Source: Isoetes taiwanensis (Eukaryota; Streptophyta; Lycopodiopsida; Isoetales; Isoetaceae). From it: a stretch of DNA of 64,000 nt. A program made the position numbers and the translations under genes. Every line of letters starts with the position of its first letter. Position 1 is the stretch's first letter. The notes beneath the pieces were generated by a model, which had not been told where the DNA came from, did no database searches, and was given only the letters and a program-made list of their open reading frames with translations. Shown here piece after piece: positions 30,480 through 42,754 of this stretch. The DNA lies in the NCBI GenBank assembly GCA_021234155.1, contig JAJEKV010000064.1, positions 2,294,001-2,358,000 of the forward strand, given 5' to 3'.

Positions 30480-31006
30480 ATGGTAGAGGAGGCAGTTACA
30501 GCTGAGGATTTCGAAAGGATACACGGCCTTTCAAACCATGGTTTGCAGCCTCAGAGCAGATTCAATTGGCTGGCAAATAATGTTACACAAGAACAGTGGG
30601 AATCAGTTTGGCAAGAACCCCTCAATCCCAAGTCGAAGGCTGGCACTAAAGTTGCTGCTATTCAGCCACATCTGAAGGCCAAATTGGACAGTTTGTTAAG
30701 GATTCTTTATCCAGATGGGGTTTCAAACAATGAAGTCAGGAAGCAATTTGCCCTTGCATTTGCTTGGGAAAATTGCCAAGAAGGTCTTGAAGATCCTGAA
30801 GGCCATCAAATCAATTGGGCTGCATATGGTGCACAGGTTATGGTTTACAGGCATAGCAGGCCGAGAGTTCAGGGTGTTAAAGAGAAACAAGAAATTGATT
30901 CAAAGCCTCAGTTTCGAGCAAAAGAGGTAGCAAGTAGTAAACTTGATCAGACAAACTTGAAACTGAATCTGCAGATAGTGACAGAGAATCTGGAAAAACT
31001 TATGAT
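30480..31006 (+). pseudogene. Transposon ORF1, 5' part (split by the gypsy element)
   Basis: 175 codons from the ATG at 30480. The N-terminal domain contains FNWLANNVTQEQWESVWQE (about residues 31-49), LKAKLDSLLRILYPDGVSNN (65-84) and ALAFAWENCQEG. A predicted coiled coil (LDQTNLKLNLQIVTENLEKL) runs to the LTR. The same domain is encoded at 55818-56213, where the WL.(D/N)NVT and LYPDG..SNE cores are kept. The frame is cut at 31006 by the LTR retrotransposon and resumes at 42049. An earlier in-frame ATG (30402) precedes the conserved part. I do not know the domain. Its linkage to a transposase suggests a DNA-binding or regulatory partner (inference). Confidence 0.65.
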
Positions 31007-31613
31007 TGTTTGGGGTCCGGGCTCGGGATCGCCTGAGGGACAGATCTCTGTGAGATCCTTGAAGTCCGGCAGGGTAAATCCTGAGACACTCTTGTCACGC
31101 GGGATTTTTGCTAACAGAGGAAAGAACAAGAAAAACTCAGATAAAACAGCAATTGCAATACACAATGAAACACACAAGACACTTGTGGAGAACACGGCAA
31201 TCCATTGATCAAAACAAGTGTACAATGAAGGCTCAAAAAAAACAACAAGTGACCAAAGATGTGTCGCGCTGTAGTGACACAAAAAGAACACTCTGAACCC
31301 TTTTTTTGAAGGAGCAAAATGCTACAATATATAGGAACACTGAGTGGCCCTCACGGGCCTGAATCGATCCTCATCATGACAACGCGTGCTCCACTACTTG
31401 GGCACTCGAGCAGGGAATCGAGCTGTCCGCGCCGTGCTAGCACAGACAAGTAGTGGCCCCCGTGGGTCCTACCTTTGGGTCTTACGCTTCTTGGAGGAGC
31501 TTTGACCCGCCGGGTGGCTTTGTGGATCCCTCTTCTTGGACACCGTGGCCGGTGGGGCCTCGCCCTCATGCAGCAAGTATAGACACTGTGTATGCGCCAG
31601 CCTGGGGCTAACA
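31007..31613 (-). repeat. 3' LTR (left copy)
   Basis: Starts TGTTTGGGG and ends GGGGCTAACA on plus, homologous to 41440-42048 throughout. The frames on either strand within it are LTR shadows. Confidence 0.9.
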
Positions 31614-31639
31614 CTCCCCTACCAAACTACACTTATTGG

Positions 31640-34600
31640 CTAGAAAAGGGGCATGAATTCCGAGGTGGGAATCCTCGTTCATCTTTCGATCTTGAATATA
31701 GAGATGAGGAGGCTCACCATTGTATTCACCGAGTGTTGTTCGTCTCTTTTCAGATTTGCTTGAGTCTGGATGCCAAACATTCTTTCGCTCCTATGAGAAA
31801 AGCCTTCGAAATCATGTTCTCCGGCGTGGCGTGGATCTCGGATGGAAGATTTGTGATCTCCATGTATAAGACAAGGTCCAACCCGAACTTTCCGGCATTT
31901 GCATTGGGGTTACAAAATGGATCGGCACTTGCGTTTACGCATACTGCGGAGGATGGTCATGAGTCTTTGCCGCGAATTACGCTTTGCGAAATCTGAGATG
32001 GATCAGCTGAAGTTTTGGCCTTGGCAAGGAAGGTTACAAGACCGTAAATTGCATTCGGCGGTCTTCCCACGAACACGCATTGGGCATGTATATCCGGTTG
32101 TTGGTGTTGTCCAAAGTCTCATCCTCCACGCCATTTGCGTCTGGCGGATGAAGCGTGGGTCCCAACGCTTGTCTCTTTGCTGCAATTGCCGTGGGTGTCC
32201 AATCTGCATGTTCTTTGACTTGATAGTCCGTAATTCTTGTCTCCATGCCGGGAATTGACCTTGATCAGAGGTGGGCATCCAAAGCTTGCTAGTGTACTTT
32301 CGGTTGTTTGGGGGTTGGTGCCGGTCATCCCGCATCTGTTCTTGGAATTCCAATAATATCTTCTCGGGTAGTTTGTTTGGTAACTGTCTCCCATGCGCTT
32401 TGGAATGTACATGTCTTCATCCGCAGTCTGAGGTCCCACTCATCGGGGAGGGGCGTTACATTTTCAGCTCGCGTGTGAATGCCGGTGCAAGGAAGCATAA
32501 TGTTGTAAGAACAACGTGCAAGGTCAAGTTCTTGTTGAGTTGTATAGTGTCCGGAAGGAGCGTGCCAAGTTCAGCTAGCCATAGCTCCACTTCTTTTCGT
32601 AGAGAAGAGGCATGTATTACGAGGTAACGGTTTGCAGAAATTTTGTATCTTGGAGGTACTTGTTCTTCTTGGTCAAAAGAACCTCTTTGCTTTGTATCTC
32701 CTTTAAAGTTCTCGGTCGTTTATCCGGATGAGCACGAGTAACATGTGCCGGGTAGAAGTCGTGCATGACATAAGCCGGGGGCTATGGTTCCGGAGGGCGA
32801 AATGGTCGAGATCACGCAGCTTTGTAGGATATCAAAATTGACGAGAGCACAAAGTGTGCCTCTTTAGGTGGATGAACATCAAGGGCCAATTTCGATTCGA
32901 TATCAGCTACTGGTCGGGGGACTTGTGGTATCACCCTTGTTTCTCGGCCGAGAATAAAAGAAAAATGTTTTTCCTTGCTTGCACATAGTCATGTGGTAAC
33001 CGGCCGCCGGATAGTCGGGGAATAGCGAAGCAAGCTGATAGGTTTGTTCTGGCGCTTTTCTTACGCATCATCTGGCATGCCTTTCGGCTATCGGAAAGCG
33101 TATCTTATGTCTGCAATGATATCTTGTTGCTCGGAGACCGGAAGCAGTGCAGTTAAAGTGACTTTTGCGTGTGAGGTGTCGACTTGTCGGAGAAGTTGGG
33201 AATCGAGAGGAGCTTGAAGTCGGAGTGGCTTGCAAGTCTGTTTTGAGTGCGACTATTTCAAGAGCATCTGCGGCGTGTGTTGCCGTGAGCTGGTCTAACT
33301 TGCCTTGGAGAGATGCGATGTGAGCATCCTTATTCGCAAGGTGGTTTGAAAGTCGTGACCTTGGACTCAAGTATCAAGTTGGCTGTCTGAAGTGTCTTTG
33401 TTCTCGGTCGAGTAGCATTATTCGTGACGACCAGTTGTTGTAGCGTGTCTCAAGATCGGTGTACTTGGTGTCGTTTTGTTGGAGGGACTCCTTGAGTTCC
33501 TTGACAATTTCTTTGGGATTGATGAAGGGTTTCTCGATGGATCATGAATTGATTGTGCAAGGCTTCTTCTCGGCCTCCACAGTCGGCCAAATCGGTCTTG
33601 ATGTTGTGACTTCGGCTTGGAGTTGGTCCCGGACTGGGTCGTGTCGTGCCACGGTGGCTGCTATGAAGTTACGGTGATGATCCGGAGGGCATCAAGGCGG
33701 TGAGGACAGCTTTCATTGTAGGTATCCACGGTGTGAGGAGGTGGATGGGATGGCTTTGGTGCTGTCACCCTTGTTTATAGATGCTTGGTCATTCTTTGTG
33801 AGTGTCCTTGTGAGTACTCGTGAGATCAATGGGAGTTTTGTTGTCTTTCTTCTTTGTTGTTTTTTTTTATTCTTTGTTGAGAGTCGAAAGTGGAATTGTT
33901 GCACAAGGTTAAGCGGTTGTTGTTACGGTGGTTGGTTATCAACGAAGGAATAGGTTTTAGAGAATTGGAATTCGGGGAGGTGGAGGCGGTGGTTGTGAAA
34001 TATTTGCATGCGGAGTTGGCTGGCGAGATTGATGGTCTTGAGAAGGAGGAGAGTTTGGTTGAAGACCTTTCAAAGCATCAATAAGGTCGGGATGTTGGCT
34101 TGGTGGAGAAGGGGCATGATGCTGCGTGTGGGGTCCGATGATTAATGAAAGCACGGAAGTGGGCTCCCATGGGGCATTCCGAGGAAGAGTTAGGATTTTT
34201 CCGAGTGCTGTCAAGTTCTGTTGAAATCTCGTCTGAGGAGTTGAGTCCAATTGATTGTTTCAAATGGTGTTGGTGAGGATATAGTACGGATGGTAGAAAA
34301 CATCGTTAATAGAGGTATTCTTCATGGAGTAACCCAAAAATTTCCTCCAAAGAAACTTGGTAAAGGCATCATGTTGCTTTGGAAAGGTGGGCGACTTGGT
34401 TTGTGCAAAGCATTATAAGGAATAGAGCAGAATTTGGAAATATCATATTTACCAATGTCAAGGTAAGACAAGGCATTGGGCGGATTGGGTAGAGAAAAGA
34501 GAGGAGGCTATGGTTTGAGGGTTTAGGAGTATAGGGTTTCCATCGACTTGGGAGGCATATCCATCTTACGCCTTCACGGGTTAGCCACAAATTGCTGTAA

Positions 34601-35640
34601 TTTGTTCTTGTTGGGAGCCGGGAGTTCACATTGCGAGAAAATGAAACAATCAGGAACTCACGGGGAGGTTATAGGTGATACCCGGATGTGGGAGCTGGTG
34701 CGGATGAAGAAACGAACTTGATATTTTCGAGTTATTTGGATCCATTGGTGCGATCAGCGTTGAGTGTTGAGTTCTTGGAGGTAGAAGCCATCTTGAAGGT
34801 CGAGGTCGCGAGATGAAGTCGGAAGGGCCGGAGTGGAGTATGAGTGAAAAGTGAGGAGTGGAAGTGGCCGGTTGGGAAGGGGTTTTTTTTTTTTTTTGAA
34901 GAGTCGTGGGAGACGCGTGTGAAAGATCGTGGCGATTGAGAATCTCAAGAGAGCGACCTTGAGACCAAGATCGTGAGAGTTTCTGGCGGGAGAATAAAAC
35001 TTTAATGGCGGGCCGGTATTAGCTGCTTTGGCGAGTTGTGAGAATATTAAAAAGAGGAGTCGAAAAGTGTGCAGGTACAAAAATATCGATTGGGGAATGA
35101 TTACGGAATATCGCGGAGGTGACCTTTCGTGAAGCATTTGCTAGGGTTGGTATTAGCCTATAAATTGGAAGTTGGGTTCGTCGAGAAGAACCAAAATTCG
35201 TGAAGATGGAGAACTCGATACTTGGCCGGTCCGGTGAGCTTCCGCTTGATTGGATTACATGCAAGATGGGCGGCGTCGACGTGGCGTCTGTGGAATCACG
35301 GATCCCTATGGATCCTTGGTTGGAGGCAGCGGCCGTCAACCCGGGAGATGAACTTCGATCGCGGGGAGGTGATCGTTCATTTGGAGTGGTCGCGGTGTGG
35401 GGCTTCCGCATCCTCAAAGTGGAGTGCCCCGAGTAAAAGGCGAGTAGCTTGACATGATAGGGGTTTTCCCAATTTTTGTTTAGTTTAGGACTTTTCGGGT
35501 GAAAAATCCCACAAGTAATTGTAGCCGGGCAATTTTGTACATAATAGAAAAGTGTTTCTCATAAATTTGTACAAGTGGTATCTTGTTGTAAATTTTGTTC
35601 TTGAGCTAAGGATCTTTGCGGCGAGGGGTTTGAAATTTCT
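31640..35640 (-). other. Gypsy 3' extra region between integrase and 3' LTR
   Basis: About 4 kb, longer than the few hundred bases usual here. The sense (minus) frames are short. One stretch is a convincing coiled coil (33200-33340: NKDAHIASLQGKLDQLTATH). Others are Pro/Ser-rich (33957-34250) or Cys/Trp-bearing (32119-32439). They may be relics of an additional ORF of the element. No envelope-like transmembrane segment was recognised. Plus-strand frames are shadows. Confidence 0.45.
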
Positions 35641-36760
35641 TGAGTGAAATCCATTGACTAATGTAGGAAATGGAGTGCCATCAATTCTTGTAATTGTAAA
35701 ACTCGGGATGTGGTATCTCGGAAATTTTGTATGGTCCCGACCATCCGAGCTTGAGTTTGCCGGGATGTTGTTGATATCTCGAGTCGTAAAGAAGAACTAA
35801 ATTAAGCCAATTTGAAAAGTTTTGTTTTTGATGTGTTTGTCATGCCATTGTTTTTGTAGTTGTTTGCCTTGTTGAAGTCTAAGAAAAGCATCTCTTGAAG
35901 TTCATCCGGTTGTTCGGTTGATAAACTTCGTTCTTGCAAAGCTGGCGATGGATTATGTTACATTTGCTAACTGAAATTTGAGTGAGGGTAAAATGAACTC
36001 AAAAGGCATAAAAACCTCTTGGCCATACACAAGTCGAAAAGGTGTTTGACCGGTTGCTACTTTGTATGTTGTATTGTAAGCCCATAAAGCTGTAGGTAAC
36101 TTATCTTGCCAATCTTTTCTTGTAGGATCACAAATCTTCTTGAGAATGTGGATAAGCACCTTGTTTGTGCTTTTCGGTAAAGCCATTACCACGGGGATAG
36201 TAAAGGCGTGCTTTTACGTGATGAATGTGCGGATAGTTAGTGAGTTCAGCAATAGTGTGATTGATGAAATGAACTCCACGATCACTAACTAATTCTAAGG
36301 GACATCAAATCGGCGTGATGATGTTCTTGTAGAGAACCTTAGCTGTACTAGCGGCCGTGTTGTCGGGTAGAACTGCGCTTCAGCCCATTTGGTTGCGTAG
36401 TCCGTGAAGACTAGAATGTAAGCGTGCCCTAGTGTTGATTGCGGTGGGTCCATGGGACCAACAAAATCCATACCCCATTTGGCAAAGGGGAGGCGTGGCT
36501 ATTGGCGTGGCGGCGAGGCGTCCGCGGGCGTGGGTCTACCAAGCCTCGACAAACATCTGCGTGCGTGTGTATTTGTGAGCATCTTTGAAAAGCGTGGGCG
36601 ATAATACCCGGCAAGGAGGAGTTTCCTTCTTTGTGTTGTCTCATTGAAATGACCCTTTGCCAAGTCGCCCGTGGGCTTGTTTGACTAGATCGGGGACCGT
36701 GAGGAAGAACACATCGTCGAGCACATTGTCTTTGCCACATTTATAGAGATGGCCAGCAAC
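35640..36760 (-). pseudogene. Gypsy integrase region, frameshifted
   Basis: The best piece is 35953-36192: DPTRKDWQDKLPTALWAYNT, TGQTPFRLVYGQEVFMPFEF. This is the end of the integrase core plus the start of the C-terminal domain. Below it (about 35650-35760) a degraded 'GKL.L.WSGPY' module can be read. The catalytic part upstream (36200-36760) is scrambled. No chromodomain was recognised. Confidence 0.75.
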
Positions 36761-37078
36761 CATCGTATAATCTCGTGCCAGCGAAGGAATTGTTGTTTAT
36801 CAGAAGTTGTCTTTACGGAAGGCGTGGGGTCACTTGGCGAGAGCGCCCTTGAGGAGAAAGCGTTGATAGTCGTGGTACCAATGAGGCGTGGCGGTGACCG
36901 AAAGCGGTTGAGCATCCGGAAGGGCATCGTGAACTCCTTAGAGGATCATCCGTGTGTATCGTGAAAGATAGTCGGGGACCGTGTGGTAGCGTCCGGCTTG
37001 TGAATAATTTTCAAAGGGCAAACTCTTGCAATATCAATATCCATCGAGCAATTCGGCCCGTGGGGTTTGGCTTATTGA

Positions 37079-37345
37079 TTAAATATAGAAGAGCTTGATG
37101 ATCCACATAAAAGCGAATTTGACTACCAAGAAGATAGTGTCGGCGTTGTACACAAAAGATAAGGCCAAGGGCTTCCCTTTAGTGGCGAATAGTGCGCTTT
37201 CAGCGAGGATTGAGTTTTCTGGTTTGGCGATCGATGGGCTTGTCGATTTGGTGCATACTCTTGAGCTAGAACGGCTCAATCGCATAAAGCACGAAACATC
37301 AACATGGACATGGAATGGTTTGTCCCATTGAGGTGGTACTAGCAC
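37079..37345 (-). pseudogene. Gypsy RNase H region, frameshifted
   Basis: WDKPFHVHVDVSCFMRL opens the RNase H domain (known consensus PF.v.vDAS). Further fragments (KPLALSFVYNADTIF) follow but are out of order in frame. The preceding connection segment (37352-37600: AFLGKVNFYATF, AFKELKVKL) is also visible. Confidence 0.7.
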
Positions 37346-37587
37346 GGGGGCTTACGTGAGCTTGACTTTGAGTTCTTTAAAAGCTTGATTTGCATCGGAT
37401 GTCCAAGTCCATGTGTATGGATTTCGGTCGGTTTGTGAATTGGATCGGCGATCGGTGCCAATTGCGGAATAAAAGGTGGCATAGAAGTTGACTTTGCCAA
37501 GAAAGGCGTGTGTCCTTGATGTTGCGGTGGATATGCTCGATGACCACGGCTGATTTTGTTTTGGGTCCGTTGTAATGCCGTGTCGAC

Positions 37588-38400
37588 TCACGATATGTGT
37601 CGAAGTACACCGAGGTGACCACGAAGGTGCACTTTTCGGATTGAGGCTAATTCAGATTCATCGCAGCGTTGAAAAACTAGTTCAAGTTTTACCAAATGGT
37701 CCATAGCGTGGGTGTAAGTGGAGAAGTCATCACGAAGACTTGCGAGAAAGGGATGAACTTGCATGTACTCTTGAAAAAAGCAGCAAGCATAATCGTTGAA
37801 ATGTGGATGGTGAGTTTGACAATCCAAAAGGAGCGACTTTGTAAGCAAAGGTACCCCATGGAGTAGTGAAGGTAGTCTTTAGTTGATCTTCTTCTCGAAT
37901 GGATATTTGATTATAACTTAGGAGAAGCCGTCCATGAAGGAGTACATCTCGTGGCTGCTACATCTTCCAACACTTGATCCGTGAAGGGGAGAGGGAAATG
38001 ATCCTTTCAGGTGGCTTGATTGAGTTTTCTATAATCCACACAAGCGAATTTTTCCATTATGTTTGAGGGCAATAACAATAGGACTTACCCATTACGAATG
38101 TTTGACCTCATAGATAAGTCAGCGATCAAAAGCTTGTCAATTTCGGCTTTAACCTTTTCACGGTAGTTTGGGTTAAGCGATCTTATCGTTGCTAGATGGG
38201 TCTAGCATCGGCTTAGTGGGAATCGAGAGTTGTCCCAATTCTTTCTTGATACCTCGGAGGTCTTTGTAGCTCAAGCAAAGATGTCTTTGGAAGCGTTTGA
38301 ATAAGCGCAATGGCTTGCTCCACGAATCTTTGGCGTGGTCGGCGTGCCAATCGGATTGGTTGATTTGTTCCAATATCAATTATGTCTCTCTGCGGGGAGT
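37588..38400 (-). pseudogene. Gypsy reverse transcriptase region, frameshifted
   Basis: On minus: EKFACVDYRKLNQAT (about 38010-38060), then DQLKTTFTTPWGTFAYKVAP (about 37830-37890), then RDDFSTYTHAMDHLVKLELV, where a DDF keeps the catalytic aspartates of the F/YxDD box. Order and spacing fit a Ty3/gypsy reverse transcriptase. Frameshifts between all blocks. Confidence 0.8.
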
Positions 38401-38599
38401 TTGAATGTGTGGAATGACTTGATCATCACGAGCGGTGTGGGCTGGCTCCGCAGTCTGACGGGATGTTCATGTTGACCAATTTTGAAAAATAGTGGCGTGC
38501 CACTAGGAGTTGGTGTGGTGTCTTCTTGAGCGGGGAGGAGGAGGCTGGGGGTACCGTCTCCTCATGTGGAACCAATGTGGCGTTGTTACAAGGTGTCAA

Positions 38600-39200
38600 A
38601 TAGGGGTCAACCCGGCGTTGCTATGCCTTTATCAATATCCATGTCTTCCCATGGTTGATTGTATTACGGGTAAGCCGTGAGTGGCAAACCCTTGGCTTGT
38701 AACCGATAGGTGTTGCAAACTTGTTGAGTCCTTTGTGCGATTGGCGTGATCTCTGAAAAATGATCTGGCCCGTGGTCGGATCCATCGTGGTGATGAGCTT
38801 GCCATCTGTGATAACAAGTTGATCGTGGCCCGGTAGTGAATGCTTTTAGCTTGTCTCAAAAAGGGTCGTCCTACTAACATTTCATAATCTCGGATCTTCT
38901 CTGCTCTCCAAACACGAATTCCATGGTAAATTGTAGATCTCAATATTGGTTGGTATTGGTTGTGTAACTCCTTGTGGTGGCGTGATATGGCCATTCGCAA
39001 GCTTGATGTCATAAAAGGCAGCGATATGGAGCTCCCTTATGCCCAATTGTCGTCGAGATTATCGTAATAAGATTATTGCTTGTTGCCACCATCGATCGAA
39101 CATGGTGAACGACCTTTTATTGCGTGTGCATGCACCGTGGGTGTTGATAATGGCGGCTACATTAACGGGAGGTATCTGAGGTTTTGTAAAATGTGCTCGT
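38600..39200 (-). pseudogene. Gypsy protease region, frameshifted
   Basis: DYEMLVGRPFLRQAKSIHY (in 38632-39012) matches the end of plant gypsy aspartic proteases (L.G.PWL.....id). The D-(S/T)-G active site could not be read in frame. Position between zinc knuckle and reverse transcriptase supports the call. Confidence 0.55.
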
Positions 39201-39699
39201 AGTCTTTGGACATAGTTGTAGGATAGTCGTAAAAGGCTGAGAGGAATTTTGATTTTAGCAAGTTCTTGTTGAAGTTCGGGGGGAGGATTGCGGGTAGTTG
39301 TGGTGGATCCGTGGGTTGTTGTTGCTCAGCAATAGATGTCGCTACATTGTTGAGGGAGGTCGACTTCAGCGGCAATGTTGAGTGGTGGTGTTGCGGATGT
39401 CGTGGCATTCGTGGTCGTGGCTCGATCGTGTGGTAGCATTGGCGGACTTGAGTGCCTTACCTTACACGCACGTTCGATGAGTTGAAGCGGACTTTTGCGA
39501 AGTTTAGGTTGAACATGAGGAAGTAGTTGATCAGTTTGGGTGCAAAATGAAGCAGATTTGGTTGATGGCTCGGTTTGAGTACGAGAATCGGCTGCAAAAC
39601 TTGGTGCGGGGGTGCTTATGGCGTGGGGAATGAGGAGAACCTCAATCCGGTTGGAGGATTCAAAGGCTGGTGTTGATTGCATGGTAAATTTCTTCTTGG

Positions 39700-41100
39700 A
39701 GTTGATCATCCAATTGTTTTGAGTTGTTTCTTTGTTGGCGTGGTTGTTGTTGTGGTGGCCGTGGTGGCCGTTTGAGCAGGCGTGGGCCTTGCCTTCCTTT
39801 GGCTTCCCATACTTGAAAAGGTGTAAGGCCTTAGCGTGTCGTGGTTTGATTGGTGCGAGGAATTTGTATTTGAACTTGAGGAAGTTGAGGACAATCTGCG
39901 GACCGATGACCCCATTGGTCCACAGTTGAAACATTGGGACTTGCTTGGATCAAAAGTGGAGCGAGGAGGTCCCCGTTGTGGTTCTTTGTTGTTCTTTGGG
40001 GTTGTTGTTGTTGTCGTAGGCGTACGTATGCGTGGTTGAGTTTGCGTGGGTACCTTACGCACTTGGTGAACAAGGCGATGTCGATCTGGATTTGGTCGTG
40101 GATTTGTACATTCTTGATTGGTGTGGTTACGCATGTTGCGGCGTTTGCAATGGATCATGCTATCCGCGAGTTACACTCATTAGCGGATGTCACGAGTCTT
40201 GGCAAATAGTACACCAAATGTTATTTCTTGGGGAAGCTGCCGTGGAGGCGGTCGAGAGTCTTGGCGTGGGTGTAGCCGAGGGAAATGGGAGATATCGTGG
40301 CTTGATCACAGCGGGAAACATGAGCAGTGATTGACTAATTCAATGGCTTCTTGTAATGTCTTGGGGCGCAAATACTCGATCATAAATCGGATGTGAGAGG
40401 GTAAGCCTTGAAGAAACCACACTAGAATTTGGCTTTGGGTTGGAAATTCCTTCAACTTGTTGACTAAGATCTGCGATCGATGCGCAAAGTCTCGGGCGAT
40501 TCTCACGGGTTACGCTTGAGTGTGTTGAGGTCGTTCGGCGGTTGTTGATCATCGCAAAGGGGTGCCGTAATGGGAAAGAAAAGAGGTCTTCATGTGTATC
40601 CAATCTTGTTTCCGGTGGCTTTTGTTTGCCATCAGCCATTAGGTGGGGTGCTCCCGCGAGGTCGTCGAAAAGATGTGGAATTTTAGTTTTGGATCGGAGT
40701 GACCATTGAGATCTGCAAGTGACTCAAATTCATCCATGTGAGCTGAGCACTCTGGTCTATGTGTTTACCTTTATCATTTCAAAGAGTGGATATTGGAGTT
40801 TTAAAGCATGTGTAGAGTCGGTAGCATGAATGGGTGTTTGCATTTGTGGAAAAAGAAAAGGCGATAGGTGTTGGTTCTTTGCATAGGTAAAGCTGGCATA
40901 GGTTGTGTGAGATTAGTAAAAAAAAGGTCTTGGCGGTTGTAGTGGGAACAAAGGTTGTGCCGAGGCATGAGCGGTGTGTGGGGAACGATTAAAGGAAGCA
41001 GGCGGTAGGGGAATTGACAAAGGTGGAAGCGGTGGTACGAAGTTCCTAAAGAAAGATTACCAATAGAAAACATTTTGCGGATGTTCGAGAAAATTGCGGT
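39700..41100 (-). pseudogene. Gypsy gag with CCHC zinc knuckle, frameshifted
   Basis: RDFAHRSQILVNKLKEFPTQ and LVWFLQGLPSHIRFMIEYLR (40306-40506) are typical of the gag capsid end. The zinc knuckle is split between two frames near 39880-39940 (SQCFNCG in one, GHRSADCPQL in the other). Upstream fragments (about 40560-40640) are weaker. Confidence 0.75.
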
Positions 41101-41439
41101 GGTTCTGCCGGATCTTGAGTTGGGGATTCCGGTGGAGTAAATTCAAAGGGGCGTGTTGCGGCCTCGCATGATGTGGCGAGCGAGGAGCGGAACAATGGCG
41201 ACCTTCCCGGGGGAGGTCGGTCGGAAAGTTAATGTCGTGGTGTAGGTGGAGCAGTGCGCTCATTACCTGCGGAGAAGAGACAATCGAACCGAGTGTATGT
41301 GGACATATTCGCGGGGCGGCGCCTTGAGTTCATGGCGGCGGCGTCTTGACTCCATCGGTGTTGAATATCGTCGGGGAGTAAAGAAGGGATTGAACATGGT
41401 ATCAATACGACTTTTGAAGTGAGCGACAGCAGCGCCCGG

Positions 41440-42048
41440 TGTTTGGGGATTAAGACCGGGATCGCTGAGGGGCGGATCTGTGAGATCCTTGAAGTCCGGC
41501 GGGGTAAATCTGAGACACTCTTGTCCCAGCGGGATTTTGCTAACGAGAGGAAAGAACAAGAAAAACTTCGGATAAAAGCGGCAATTGCAATACACAATGA
41601 AACACACAAGACACTTGTGGAGAACACGGCAATCCATTGATCAAAACAAGTGTACAATGAAGGCTCAAAAGAAGCAACAAGGCGACCGGCATGTACGCTC
41701 TGTAGTGACACAAAAGAACACTCACGAACCCTTTTTTTTGAAGGAGCAAAAATGCTACAATATATAGGAACGGGTGGCCCTCACGGGCCCTGAATCTGAT
41801 CCTCATCATGACAGCGTGCTCCACTACTTGGGCACTCGAGCAGGGGAATCCCCCGTCCGCGGCCGTGCTAACAGAGACAAGTAGTGGCCCGCCAGGTGGG
41901 TCCTACCTTTGGGTCTTCTCGCTTCTTGGAGGAGCTTTGACCAGTAGTGAAATCTTGTGGATCCCTCTTCTTGGACAGCAGTGGCGGTGGGGCCTCGCCC
42001 TCATGCGACAAGTATAGACTGTGTAATACGCGGGCCTGGGGGCTAACA
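41440..42048 (-). repeat. 5' LTR (right copy)
   Basis: Homologous to 31007-31613. Followed by ATGAT (42049-42053), the second copy of the target duplication. Confidence 0.9.
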
Positions 42049-42754
42049 ATGATCGAGAAAACTTCGGATGGAAAAAGAAATGCGGGATATAGTTGTTAGC
42101 CTGGCGGTGAAGAAAAGTCAAATGACAAAATTTTTAAAAGGCTAGCAAAAAAAAGACACGACATGGAACAATTGAAATCTTTGCTTGTTGAAAAGAGGGG
42201 CCTGTTCATGACACAGAAGTAGAACAGAAATAAAGGAGTTGGAGAGAAAGTTAATGTTTGAGGAGTATGTTTTGAGTCCATGGAGTCATTATGCGGACAC
42301 GGAGATCCGGATCTGATTTTGAAGAAGGGAAATTTGGAGGCGAGAATTAATTCAACTGGATGGTGACATCAAGGCAGCCAAGGAATATGCAAAAAACCTT
42401 GACAGTCTAGGAGACATCAAGAATTCAACTTTCTGCATCAACACCATCAAGAGAAATCTTCCAGGTTTTTTACAAAATTTTTGTAATGCTTGTGGTTTGG
42501 GATTTCCTGATAAGTACAAGCTTTCTTTAATTCTTGATTGCTCACATGAATATCATGTGATGTGTGCTGCCTTGTTAAAGGAAGGCAAATGTTTGAAATG
42601 TGAATGCCTAGTTCCTGAAGACCTTTATGTTGAGCTTGGCATTCAATTCTTTCAGATCTGTCAATGTTTGAAGACTCCACCTCCCAGAATAACCTGTAAC
42701 ATCAAGTGCTGTAAGTGCTTTAAGTGCTGGACAGCAGAATTCAGCACTGTCTAA
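42049..42754 (+). pseudogene. Transposon ORF1, 3' part with RING-H2-like finger
   Basis: Resumes the ORF1 coding strand after the LTR. A basic, coiled-coil-like run (KRLAKKRHDMEQLKSLLVEK, about 42100-42200) is interrupted by stops. Then an open frame (about 42430-42754) encodes CNAC near 42484-42495, CSHEYHVMC about 15 residues later, then CLKC. The spacing C-x2-C-x15-C-x-H-x2-H-x2-C-x8-C-x2-C is a RING-H2 pattern. A Cys-rich tail (IKCCKCFKCW) is encoded by subterminal-type repeats. RING-H2 domains bind two zincs and often act as E3 ubiquitin ligases; that role here is inference. The 3' end overlaps ORF2 in antisense. Confidence 0.6.

Larger units (their letters stand above)
31007..42048 (-). 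mobile_element. Ty3/gypsy LTR retrotransposon, 11.0 kb, minus strand
   Basis: Complete in structure: LTRs of 607 and 609 bp with TGTT...AACA ends, 5-bp duplication ATGAT (31002-31006 and 42049-42053), and a purine-rich tract next to the left LTR (GGTAGGGGAG on minus, 31614-31623). The order on minus from 41440 is gag, zinc knuckle, protease, reverse transcriptase, RNase H, integrase, which is Ty3/gypsy order. About 4 kb of further sequence lies between integrase and the 3' LTR. The tRNA primer site next to the 5' LTR is not recognisable. Every domain is broken by frameshifts, and the LTRs differ by many small replacements. It lies inside ORF1 of the TIR transposon. Confidence 0.9.

Noticed and set aside
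31351-31614. Coding frames within the LTRs
   Set aside because: The same region is present in both LTRs with indels that destroy the frames; LTR sequence explains them.
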